Positions 17,062 to 24,315 of a DNA stretch of 36,180 bases are shown one piece after another. Within the stretch, counting starts at the first letter, position 1, and each line of letters starts with the position of its first letter. The notes under the pieces were generated by a model. It was not told where the DNA came from. It ran no database searches and was given only the letters and a program-made list of their open reading frames with translations. This DNA is from Flammeovirgaceae bacterium UBA4465 (GTDB taxonomy: Bacteria; Bacteroidota; Bacteroidia; Cytophagales; Cyclobacteriaceae), in the NCBI GenBank assembly GCA_905182655.1, contig CAJJCN010000079.1, positions 1 to 36,180 on the forward strand, written 5' to 3'. The position numbers and the translations under genes are program-made.

Positions 17062-18749
17062 AAATATTTGTCAAAGCCTGTCTGATTACACTGATGCTCA
17101 TGAACCTAAATTGCGCTAATCAACGTACGCCCACCGGTGGGCCTAAAGATACCATTCCTCCCACCTTAACCTCTACTATACCCATCAATGCCACACTCAA
17201 TTTCAGCGATGATTGGATTGAGATGTCATTTGATGACGACATCAATACTACCACCCTCAAAAAGAACCTGATCATCAGTCCACGCACTGAATTGGAATAC
17301 TCCCTGAAGAGCAGAAAAAACACCTTACGCATTGAGTTTGACGCTCCGCTACTTGACAGCACGACATATACCTTCAATTTTTTAAAAGGAGTCACTGACC
17401 TCACCGAAAAAAACGCTGTGGTTAACCTTGCTTTAGCCTTGAGCACGGGACCGTATATTGATTCGCTTTATGTCATGGGGCGAGTGACGGAGCTGTATAC
17501 GCAACAGCCAGTGTCGGGCGTTTTGGTTGGGCTTTACCCCTATTCAGACAGCCTTGACCTTACAATAAACAAACCCTTGTACTTTACAACCACCAATGAT
17601 TCCGGTCTTTATGCCCTCAACAATATTAAAGATGGCGCATATAAACTTTTCGCGTTTACTGATGAGAACAGCAACTTTAGTTTTGAGGCCAATACGGAGT
17701 CCCATGGGTTACTGCCCTCGCTTTTCGATCTGACTGCAAATATCGATAGCGTTGACCTTGTCATAAATTTCATCAATTCAGACCCACTCAAGCTTATATC
17801 CTCACGATCGTTTGGCAGCTATTTTAACATACGATACACCAAACCCATCACCTCTTACCACATCACTTATCTCCCTCCCCACCCTTATACCTTTCACCAT
17901 CACCTTCATGACGAGGGTACCTCTATACGTCTCTATCCTCCTTTGGACAGCCTCTACGATTATTCTCTAGACAGCACCCAAATCATTGTCACCGTTAGAG
18001 ATACGATTAAACAGCAGGCCTCCGATACGCTCAACATCAAATTCCAAACCTCTACACGTAAACCGGAAGAACCTTCCTATCAAGTTACTGCCCGCGCTGT
18101 AGACCCATCCCTTTATGAATTATCATTGTCATTCAACAAACCCATTGACCTCTTCGACTCACTCGACGTTCTTGTCAAAACAGACACTCTTTTGCCCATC
18201 ACAACCCTTTTCACGGATCAATACCAATGGAATAATAATAGAACCGCGCTCTCTTTTCTAGTGGACGTACCCTGGCCAAATCTTCAGGATTCTCTTAACA
18301 GCGCACTCCAACAACTTCATTTAAAAGATTCCTTGATTCTTGCTAGTAGGAACCTTAAACAAACCAATATAGTATTTGACAGCGCTTGCTTTGTTGATGC
18401 AGACGGCCTTGCTTTATCAAAGACCATTGTCTCATTAAAAAAAATGGTATCTGAAGACTTTGGCACCCTCATTATTAAAGCCGCAACGGCAAAGACTTCA
18501 TTCATTATACAAATCCTGGACGAGAGGAACAACATCTTCGCCCAACGGGTCAATCAGAAAGACTTTACTATTGATCATATCATACCAGGTTCATATACTT
18601 TGCGCGTCTTGATTGATGATGACCTAGATGGTGTTTGGTCGGTCGGGAACTTCAGAGACGATAGTGCTCCAGAAAGCATTTATTTATATCCAAAATCAAC
18701 AAAGGTTCCATCAAACTGGGAAATCTCTATTGATGATCTATCTTTTTAA
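17058..18749 (+). CDS. Bacterial Ig-like (SbsA-type) lipoprotein
   Basis: The 563-residue protein begins with a short signal sequence whose last part, LMLMNLNC, gives C19 as a likely but non-canonical lipidation site. Right after it comes ANQRTPTGGPKDTIPPTL, the hallmark N-terminus of the Bacteroidota Ig-like-domain (Big_5/SbsA) lipoproteins. Residues about 40-125 form the Ig-like domain (SFDDDINTTTLKKNLIISP). A carboxypeptidase-regulatory-like repeat follows (about 140-210, SGVLVGLYPYS and GAYKLFAFTDENSN). The C-terminus has an elastin-like GSYTLRVLIDDDLDGVW segment (about 518-535) typical of this family. The function is unknown; it probably sits at the outer membrane. It is the last gene of the ybeY-mnmG operon and runs directly into the proposed origin region. 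Its + strand is markedly C-rich. Confidence 0.83.
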   Translation: MKIFVKACLITLMLMNLNCANQRTPTGGPKDTIPPTLTSTIPINATLNFSDDWIEMSFDDDINTTTLKKNLIISPRTELEYSLKSRKNTLRIEFDAPLLDSTTYTFNFLKGVTDLTEKNAVVNLALALSTGPYIDSLYVMGRVTELYTQQPVSGVLVGLYPYSDSLDLTINKPLYFTTTNDSGLYALNNIKDGAYKLFAFTDENSNFSFEANTESHGLLPSLFDLTANIDSVDLVINFINSDPLKLISSRSFGSYFNIRYTKPITSYHITYLPPHPYTFHHHLHDEGTSIRLYPPLDSLYDYSLDSTQIIVTVRDTIKQQASDTLNIKFQTSTRKPEEPSYQVTARAVDPSLYELSLSFNKPIDLFDSLDVLVKTDTLLPITTLFTDQYQWNNNRTALSFLVDVPWPNLQDSLNSALQQLHLKDSLILASRNLKQTNIVFDSACFVDADGLALSKTIVSLKKMVSEDFGTLIIKAATAKTSFIIQILDERNNIFAQRVNQKDFTIDHIIPGSYTLRVLIDDDLDGVWSVGNFRDDSAPESIYLYPKSTKVPSNWEISIDDLSF

Positions 18750-18750
18750 A

Positions 18751-18767
18751 GTGTGAACAACGCACAC
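18751..18767. repeat. Inverted repeat just after the lipoprotein stop
   Basis: GTGTG (18751-18755) and CACAC (18763-18767) flank AACAACG. The element is one base after the stop codon, at the left border of the proposed origin. It lacks a T tract, so it is a weak terminator at best. Confidence 0.4.
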
Positions 18768-18779
18768 TATTAAGTGGAT

Positions 18780-18795
18780 AACTTACGCGTAAGTT
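18780..18795. promoter_or_regulatory. Perfect 16-bp palindrome between DnaA-like boxes
   Basis: AACTTACGCGTAAGTT is a perfect palindrome. It overlaps the left DnaA-like box (18773-18781) by two bases and lies four bases from the right one (18800-18808), which points the other way. I do not recognise the binding protein. It may be an origin-specific control site. Confidence 0.55.
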
Positions 18796-19110
18796 CCCCT
18801 TATCCTCATTAGCATATTTTCTTAAAAATAAATGTCCACAAGCGAAAACTCTTAACATCACAATGTATAAAAATATCGATCGTGTATATTTGTTTATCAC
18901 CTCATATTAAAAGTTGATAATTACTTAATCAATTATTTTTCAATTAGTTATAAATGTTTTATCAGTGTATAACCTCTTAATAACCTCGGGTATATAAACA
19001 AGTCTAATTACCTAGAAATATTTAACTATTTTACTAACATATCAACAGACATAATATATTATAATAATTAATTAATCTTATATAAATATAATAAATAAGA
19101 CCCTCAAAAT

Positions 19111-20928
19111 GTGGAAAAACAATTAGTCAATTACATACTGACCTTAATGATAATAGCCACTACATTTGGTCAAGAATTAGATCAAACGAAATTGGCAAAT
19201 GAATATTATCTCTCCAAGGAATACGTCAAAGCAGCTCAGATATATAAAAAATTATCTAAGCAAAAAAAGAATATTCAACGCATTCACACCAATTATTTTG
19301 ACCTCATGATAACTAGTGAAAAATTCGATGATGCGGCCAAATACATAAGTCATGTAGTCAGGGTTTTACCGAATCAAACGAGATATCGCGTGGATCAAAT
19401 TTATATGGCAGGATTGCTTCAAAAGAAATCTGATAATAAACGTTTAAATGACGACTTATTTCAAGACTATAAAAACAATCCAATAGCATTAAAAAGAATA
19501 TCAGAAGAATTAAGTCAGCGAAAACTTCACAGAGAGGGCTTGTTTTTTTTATCACAAGCCCGGACGATATCAAATGATCCGACCATTTATGCGCTTGACT
19601 TTGCCAAGATCTACAAGACTATAGGCAATGATGACAAAATGTTGGGGGAGTATTTAAAATTTGCTGCACAACAACCCCGTCACGTACCCTACATAAAAAG
19701 CATATTACAAGAACTGCTATCTGAAGATAAAATCAAGATGATTTTAGAAGAACAGCTCATTACCAGTGCCCAAAGAAACCCGGATGAACTGCTTTATAAT
19801 GACTTATTAATGTGGCTTTATATCCAGCAAAACGATTATTATGGAGCATTTGTCCAAGCGAAGGCCATTGACAGGAGCCGCAACAGCTTGGGAAAGACTG
19901 TAATGCAAGTGGCAAAGGTCGCTCATGATAATCAAGCGTATAGCGATGCAATTTCTTTTTACGGCTATGTGGTTACCAAAAGCGATCAACGAAATATACG
20001 AGAAAAGGCACAATTTTTGTCTCTTCTATCCCAAGAAAAGGATCTTACCCATGAGGTTCCTGTTGACGCGGAGGTTGCGGATCAATTAACTGACGCCTAC
20101 CAATGGTTTTACGATCACGCGGCAGAGAAAAATACAGACCGATATACGGCATTAAAGAATAAATCGGGGTTGTTGGCCTATTATTTAGATCAACCAGACA
20201 CGGCCCTAAGCATACTAGAAGATCTGGTCACCCTACCAGGACTAAGAAGAACATTTATTGCCCAAGTCAAGATGGATTTGGGTAACGTTCATTTGATCGT
20301 GGGGAATCATTGGGAGGCATCTTTATTGTACTCACAAGTAGAAAAGGAAAACGCCTATGCAGCTATTGGTTATGAGGCAAAATTAAAAAATGCGAGACTA
20401 CATTATTTCATGAGTAATTTCGATTTAGCCAAAGCACATCTAGACATTTTAAAGCGCTCTACCACCAAAGAAATTGCCAATGATGCCTTAGAACTTAGTT
20501 TATTTATAGAAACGAACACCTTGGGTGATAGCAATCAGCTAGGGTTAACGGATTACGCAAGGGTATCTTTGCTCATGTATCAGAATAGGTTTGAAGAGGC
20601 CCATGATAAACTTGAAATTTTGATTAACACGCAGCTTGGCCACCCTATTTTGGACGATTGTTTTTGGTTGTTAGCAAAACTTGAAATGCGTTTAGGCAGA
20701 TACGAAGAAGCATTAGACCCCATTAATATTTTGATAAGCGAATATTCAGAGGGTGTCTTGGGTGACGATGCCCTATTTATGAAAGCTCAAATTTTGGAAG
20801 AGCATTTAGACAATGCCTTAGAAGCACAAAAAGTGTATCAACAGTTCCTTGGGGAATTTCCAGGCAGTGCCTATGCGGTAGAAGCGAGAAGGCGTTTTCG
20901 GCTTTTGCGCGGCGATAGCATCAACTAA
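19111..20928 (+). CDS. Exported TPR-repeat protein
   Basis: The 605-residue protein starts with GTG; the ATG two bases earlier runs into a stop at once. Residues 1-20 form a signal peptide (LVNYILTLMIIATTFG, likely cleaved before QELDQ). The remainder is almost wholly helical, with tetratricopeptide-like units such as LANEYYLSKEYVKAAQIYKK (about 27-46), LLYSQVEKENAYAAIGYEAK near 405, and C-terminal units near 490-590 (RFEEAHDKLEILINTQLGHP, RYEEALDPINILISEY, ALEAQKVYQQFLGEFPGSAY). The last of these fits YfgC/BamD-like TPR ends. It probably acts as a periplasmic scaffold, with unknown partners. It begins directly at the right border of the proposed origin, and its + strand is G-rich, unlike the same-strand lipoprotein on the other side. 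Its end overlaps the next, convergent gene by four bases. Confidence 0.8.
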   Translation: MEKQLVNYILTLMIIATTFGQELDQTKLANEYYLSKEYVKAAQIYKKLSKQKKNIQRIHTNYFDLMITSEKFDDAAKYISHVVRVLPNQTRYRVDQIYMAGLLQKKSDNKRLNDDLFQDYKNNPIALKRISEELSQRKLHREGLFFLSQARTISNDPTIYALDFAKIYKTIGNDDKMLGEYLKFAAQQPRHVPYIKSILQELLSEDKIKMILEEQLITSAQRNPDELLYNDLLMWLYIQQNDYYGAFVQAKAIDRSRNSLGKTVMQVAKVAHDNQAYSDAISFYGYVVTKSDQRNIREKAQFLSLLSQEKDLTHEVPVDAEVADQLTDAYQWFYDHAAEKNTDRYTALKNKSGLLAYYLDQPDTALSILEDLVTLPGLRRTFIAQVKMDLGNVHLIVGNHWEASLLYSQVEKENAYAAIGYEAKLKNARLHYFMSNFDLAKAHLDILKRSTTKEIANDALELSLFIETNTLGDSNQLGLTDYARVSLLMYQNRFEEAHDKLEILINTQLGHPILDDCFWLLAKLEMRLGRYEEALDPINILISEYSEGVLGDDALFMKAQILEEHLDNALEAQKVYQQFLGEFPGSAYAVEARRRFRLLRGDSIN

Positions 20929-21497
20929 ATAAAGACCAATTGATCTGAGGGTTGTTTAGGTAGAAGCATGGCCGGATCAGGACGCAAGAAGCGATCGTAA
21001 AAACCATTAAGTATATCTTGAGTGTCGCTGGATATGAGAGGAATAAGATCTTCTATAGCAGATTGAGAAATCAGGTAAGGAGGTATGCTTTTAATAAGCT
21101 TATTTCCTTGACAATGCGCATAAATCTGATAATTAGCAATTTCATCGAGCGGGATTTTCTTTACCACACATTGAGAAAGCGCTTCGTCAAGGTCGATTGG
21201 AGCGTCTTGAGGAGGGAGAGGATTCATATCCACGTGTTCAGCAAAATAAGCATTGATTTTTTCTAAGGATTCTTTTGAAAATTCTTGCCGCATTTTTAAG
21301 GCACAGCTTAAACAAATTGCGTAATCAAAGATCACGTCTTGTGCGGTAAATCCGGGATGCTTCTTTAGCGCCTTCTCAATGATGTAGGTTTGATCCTCGA
21401 GCAAGTAGCAAGAACATACCAGGCAATTGCTAAAGGGCTTTTGCGTTTGATAAGAATAAAAGATTTTAGGAATTTCTTGAAAGTCAAAAGAGCTCAT
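20925..21497 (-). CDS. Unknown cytosolic protein with CxxC motifs
   Basis: I do not recognise this 190-residue protein. It has no signal or membrane segment. Cysteines at 25, 28 and 30 (NCLVCSC) and at 62 and 65 (ICLSC) are spaced like a four-cysteine zinc site formed by two knuckles about 35 residues apart. After an acidic linker (about 90-110) comes a mixed C-terminal half with PPYLISQSAIEDLIPLISSD, and it ends in ILNGFYDRFLRPDPAMLLP. It overlaps the end of the TPR gene by four bases, tail to tail, so there is no room for separate terminators between them. It is divergent from the MarR gene with a gap of about 110 bases. Confidence 0.72.
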   Translation of the reverse strand: MSSFDFQEIPKIFYSYQTQKPFSNCLVCSCYLLEDQTYIIEKALKKHPGFTAQDVIFDYAICLSCALKMRQEFSKESLEKINAYFAEHVDMNPLPPQDAPIDLDEALSQCVVKKIPLDEIANYQIYAHCQGNKLIKSIPPYLISQSAIEDLIPLISSDTQDILNGFYDRFLRPDPAMLLPKQPSDQLVFI

Positions 21498-21565
21498 AAA
21501 AATGGAATTGGATCAGTAAGTTAACGGGATTTAGCCTTGAACCAAAGGGAGGCTGTTTAAAAAAA

Positions 21566-21587
21566 ATTCTATCAAACGTAATAGAAT
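21566..21587. promoter_or_regulatory. Inverted repeat before marR, possible autoregulatory operator
   Basis: ATTCTAT (21566-21572) and ATAGAAT (21581-21587) are perfect 7-bp arms with an 8-base spacer. The element ends 19 bases before the proposed start at 21607. MarR proteins usually bind palindromes over their own promoter, so this is a good candidate. It overlaps the alternative ATG at 21586, which argues that the upstream ATG is not the true start. Confidence 0.5.
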
Positions 21588-21606
21588 GGCTATATTTACG
21601 CGCACC

Positions 21607-22077
21607 ATGAAAAAAGAACAAAGCATTGATTTTAATATCAAAATAGCCTGGCATGCCATCTCACGCATGTATAGTCAATATGGGCAGGATTTCGAAATTT
21701 CTCCATCGAGTGGTTTTGTCTTGCTTAATATAGACGTAGAACAGGGGACACCCGCCACAAAAATTGCACCCCTCATGGGGCTTGAAGCTAGGAGCTTGAC
21801 AAGAATTTTGAAAGCTTTGGAACTCAAAAAATGGATCATAAGGAAAAAAGATCCTTTGGATGGACGTCTAGTTAGGATTTTTTTAACACCCAAAGGAAAG
21901 GAAAAACGAGCGTTTTCTAGCCATTCTGTAAAAGCCTTCAATAAGCATATACTACAAAAAATAAGTGAGGAGGAATTGCAAACGTTTCTAAAAGTGACCG
22001 AGATTGTCAATGAAATTGCGTCAGACAAAGAGCGGATACAACTTGAATTACAACAGCTGAGGGAGCGACAGGATTAA
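21607..22077 (+). CDS. MarR family transcriptional regulator
   Basis: MarR proteins are dimeric winged-helix regulators that usually release DNA on binding a small ligand. The chosen start gives MKKEQSIDFNIKIAW, the common N-terminus of the Bacteroidota subgroup, and a 156-residue protein; an ATG at 21586 would add seven residues. The winged helix is clear: IDVEQGTPATKIAPLMGLEA is helix-turn-helix entry, SLTRILKALELKKWIIRKKD the recognition helix and strand, and DPLDGRLVRIFLTPKGKEKR the wing. Relatives I know of head fatty-acid beta-oxidation operons in Bacteroidota. Here no such gene follows: the next gene is convergent. It may therefore act only on distant targets and on itself. Confidence 0.88.
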   Translation: MKKEQSIDFNIKIAWHAISRMYSQYGQDFEISPSSGFVLLNIDVEQGTPATKIAPLMGLEARSLTRILKALELKKWIIRKKDPLDGRLVRIFLTPKGKEKRAFSSHSVKAFNKHILQKISEEELQTFLKVTEIVNEIASDKERIQLELQQLRERQD

Positions 22078-22176
22078 ATCAATCCCCTGAGTGAGCCTTT
22101 CAAGAAGAAAGCGCCGAATTAGTAAAAAAACAAAAGGCTTCATTAATTTGGCCATTAGATTTTTTTTGGTGTAAGA

Positions 22177-22593
22177 TCACTCGCCATGTACGGTTATGAC
22201 CACCTTTCTGGCCCCGCCACCGTTGCGATGTTCACATAGATAAATACCTTGCCAAGTACCCAAATTAGGTAGGCCAAAAGAAATGGGAAAATTAACGGAC
22301 GCACCCATCAATGAGGCTTTAATGTGTGCGGGCATGTCATCTGGCCCCTCGTAGTTATGTTGATAATAAGCCTGATTTTCTGGAACAAACTGATTGAAGT
22401 GTGATTCAAAATCAAGTCGAACGGTAGGGTCCGTATTTTCATTGATGGTCAGACTGGCAGAAGTGTGTAATATGAAAACTTGGGCGCTGCCCGTTTTGAT
22501 ACCAGATGATTGGATTACTGTGCTTATGGTATTAGTAATGATATGAAATCCCCTTGGTAAAGGGGCTAAAGAGATTTCTTTTTGAAAAATCAT
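22177..22593 (-). CDS. yjbQ: YjbQ family protein (UPF0047)
   Basis: The protein has 138 residues, the normal size of the UPF0047/YjbQ family, whose members form beta-barrel trimers and have weak thiamine-phosphate-synthase activity. Signature stretches are HTSASLTINENTDPTVRLDF, HNYEGPDDMPAHIKASLMG, and the end GTWQGIYLCEHRNGGGARKVV, with conserved histidines in each. The true cellular role is unsettled. It is the last gene of the prfA block: its ATG directly follows the TAG of the ABM-domain gene, so translation is likely coupled. It converges with marR across 99 bases without a clear terminator. Confidence 0.92.
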   Translation of the reverse strand: MIFQKEISLAPLPRGFHIITNTISTVIQSSGIKTGSAQVFILHTSASLTINENTDPTVRLDFESHFNQFVPENQAYYQHNYEGPDDMPAHIKASLMGASVNFPISFGLPNLGTWQGIYLCEHRNGGGARKVVITVHGE

Positions 22594-22914
22594 CTATTGA
22601 CTGCTAAAAAGATGGGCTTGTTCTACCTTGCAAATTCTGATCTGATAATCTTTATACCATTCCTTGATACCTTTTTTTTGAGCCAATTGATGTTCAGTAT
22701 TTTGACGCCAGTTTTGAATGGAGGAGAGGTCTTGCCAATAAGAAATCGTAATACCGATTGCACTTCGCGCATGCTCTATACCTAAATAACCGTCTTGCTT
22801 TTTGGCAAGGTCAATCATGAGTTCAGACATTTTTTCATAACCAAGGGATGCGGTCTTTAACGTTGAGGTAAAAATGACGGCATAGTAGGGGGGTAAAGGG
22901 GTTTGAGCAATCAT
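22594..22914 (-). CDS. Antibiotic-biosynthesis-monooxygenase-domain protein
   Basis: This 106-residue protein has the small ferredoxin-like ABM fold. PYYAVIFTSTLKTASLGYEK forms the first strand and helix, followed by MIDLAKKQDGYLGIEHARSA and SYWQDLSSIQNWRQNTEHQ with the conserved tryptophans, and then EWYKDYQIRICKVE. Members range from haem-degrading and quinone monooxygenases to proteins without known activity; I cannot choose among these. It starts four bases after the stop of the beta-helix lipoprotein gene and touches yjbQ, so it belongs to the same operon. Confidence 0.82.
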   Translation of the reverse strand: MIAQTPLPPYYAVIFTSTLKTASLGYEKMSELMIDLAKKQDGYLGIEHARSAIGITISYWQDLSSIQNWRQNTEHQLAQKKGIKEWYKDYQIRICKVEQAHLFSSQ

Positions 22915-22918
22915 AAAT

Positions 22919-24313
22919 TCATGGATTTAGTTTTTCGTAGGCACCCAAATCAGGGCGTTCATCTCGGGGCCGACCACGGAGGTCGTCCAACACGGTGCTA
23001 GAGAGGCCTAGATCAATGGCTACAGACCCACTATCTAATTCATAATTATATTGGACAATATCCTGAAAAAGAGGAATAAGCGTGTCAAAAAAGACAAAAT
23101 TATCGCTAAGGGGTGTGTTTGAATGAATAAGATTGTGACGGATAGATGACGTCCAGCCGGCCTTCTCATTATCATATGACCAGAGGTCGTTATCACTTGT
23201 CCCCCAAATAACACAGTTTTCTAAGGCCAAATACAAATGACTGCTGATTTCACTTTGGTCAGAAAGTACGAGACTGTTGGTAAAAATAGCGGCGGGATCA
23301 GAAGAGTAAAATGAATTTGGCGTGTTGACAAAGGTACAATGGGTATAATGATAGAAGCCCCCTGCCGCATTGATGACATTACTGGACCCACTATTCATTA
23401 TCAATAGGTTTTCGCCCACCACGTCGCTGTTATAGGCCACAAGGCCCGCTTGAGCGCTGTGTCTGATGATGCTGTGTTTTAATGTTAAGTCAGCTAACGT
23501 ATCTTCATCTGGATTACCAATGGTTATTCCAGTAATGGCATTTTCTATTATGACATAGTCCAGTAAATTGTCTTGACTTCCTATTAGGAAAAGAAGGCCA
23601 GGCCATTGTCCAGGAGCGATGCGATAATCAATATCCCAACGCGAATTTCGAAAAGTGATGGGCTGGGCCGAATCGCCAGCTGCTATGAGCTGACCAGCCA
23701 CCAGAAGGGCGGCATCGGCATCAAAGAGCAGGGTCGCGCCGGCTTCTATGGTCAACAGGCAACCCGCATCGACAAAGACACTATCATAAAAAACATAGGG
23801 TCGTTCGGACGTAAAAGTCAGATCACACAATACTTCATTGCCTAAATAAACGGCATCTTGTCCCCAGGCCATCAATAGGGTCTGATGCGTGTTTCCATTC
23901 CAATGCGTGGTCATGATGTCTTTGATTAAATAGGGATCGTCTAGGTCTTGTTTATCCGCGGTCAGTTTTACTAAAATCAAAAGGCTGTCTTTACCTTGTA
24001 GCAGGACACCTTCGGCATGATTTTCATTCGCGCCATTGATGATCAATGAATATTCGGTACCAACGGTTAGAGAAATGTTAGAAATATTGATTGCATCAGT
24101 GTTCGGATTGTATATTCTCAATCGCTTGGTTACACTGAGGCGATCGGTCAGTAGCGTGTCGAACAGGAGGGTGTCTATACTGAACAGTAAGTTGACATTG
24201 GACTGTGTTGAGATATTGTCTTCTTGAAAATTACAGGAGAGCAGGAAGGACAGCCAACTGAGGATAAAACAGAAAATGAGTTTCAAGAATCCTTTGGGCA
24301 AGTGAGCAGTCAT
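22919..24313 (-). CDS. Beta-helix lipoprotein with choice-of-anchor-Q-type end
   Basis: This 464-residue protein has a lipoprotein signal ending in FLLSC with C27. Residues about 40-150 look like an immunoglobulin-like N-terminal domain (RLRIYNPNTDAINISNISL). From about 165 onward, repeated short strands form a right-handed parallel beta-helix (LTIEAGATLLFDADAALLVA, LDYVIIENAITGITIG, LKHSIIRHSAQAGLVAYNSD). The protein ends in LRGRPRDERPDLGAYE, the typical tail of choice-of-anchor-Q/polymorphic outer-membrane proteins. It is probably surface exposed and may bind or cleave polysaccharide, but no catalytic site can be named. It starts two bases after the prfA stop. Confidence 0.82.
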   Translation of the reverse strand: MTAHLPKGFLKLIFCFILSWLSFLLSCNFQEDNISTQSNVNLLFSIDTLLFDTLLTDRLSVTKRLRIYNPNTDAINISNISLTVGTEYSLIINGANENHAEGVLLQGKDSLLILVKLTADKQDLDDPYLIKDIMTTHWNGNTHQTLLMAWGQDAVYLGNEVLCDLTFTSERPYVFYDSVFVDAGCLLTIEAGATLLFDADAALLVAGQLIAAGDSAQPITFRNSRWDIDYRIAPGQWPGLLFLIGSQDNLLDYVIIENAITGITIGNPDEDTLADLTLKHSIIRHSAQAGLVAYNSDVVGENLLIMNSGSSNVINAAGGFYHYTHCTFVNTPNSFYSSDPAAIFTNSLVLSDQSEISSHLYLALENCVIWGTSDNDLWSYDNEKAGWTSSIRHNLIHSNTPLSDNFVFFDTLIPLFQDIVQYNYELDSGSVAIDLGLSSTVLDDLRGRPRDERPDLGAYEKLNP

Positions 24314-24315
24314 GG

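Larger units (their letters stand above)
18750..19110. other. oriC: Candidate chromosomal replication origin (oriC)
   Basis: This 361-base gap has no gene and the lowest GC in the window: 18901-18960 has 9 G+C in 60 and 19021-19080 has 8 in 60. Its left part holds two DnaA-box-like 9-mers one mismatch from TTATCCACA: 18773-18781 on the minus strand (TTATCCACT) and 18800-18808 on the plus strand (TTATCCTCA). Weaker 7/9 matches lie at 18832-18840, 18912-18920 (minus strand) and 19039-19047. A perfect 16-bp palindrome lies between the two best boxes. The right part is an AT-rich stretch suited to duplex unwinding. The + strand is C-rich to the left (17161-17220: C19, G7; 18001-18060: C19, G7) and G-rich to the right (20281-20340: G16, C9; 20341-20400: G14, C8). 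The counts come from genes of the same strand. mnmG and a parS site are within 4.5 kb. Confidence 0.75.

Noticed and set aside
21231..21236. A second CACGTG core that could be parS
   Set aside because: The flanks (TATC and TTCA) do not form the parS arms; only the hexamer core matches.
22094..22139. AGCCTTT and AAAGGCT as a terminator between marR and yjbQ
   Set aside because: The loop would be over 30 bases and there is no adjacent T tract, so it is unlikely to act as an intrinsic terminator.
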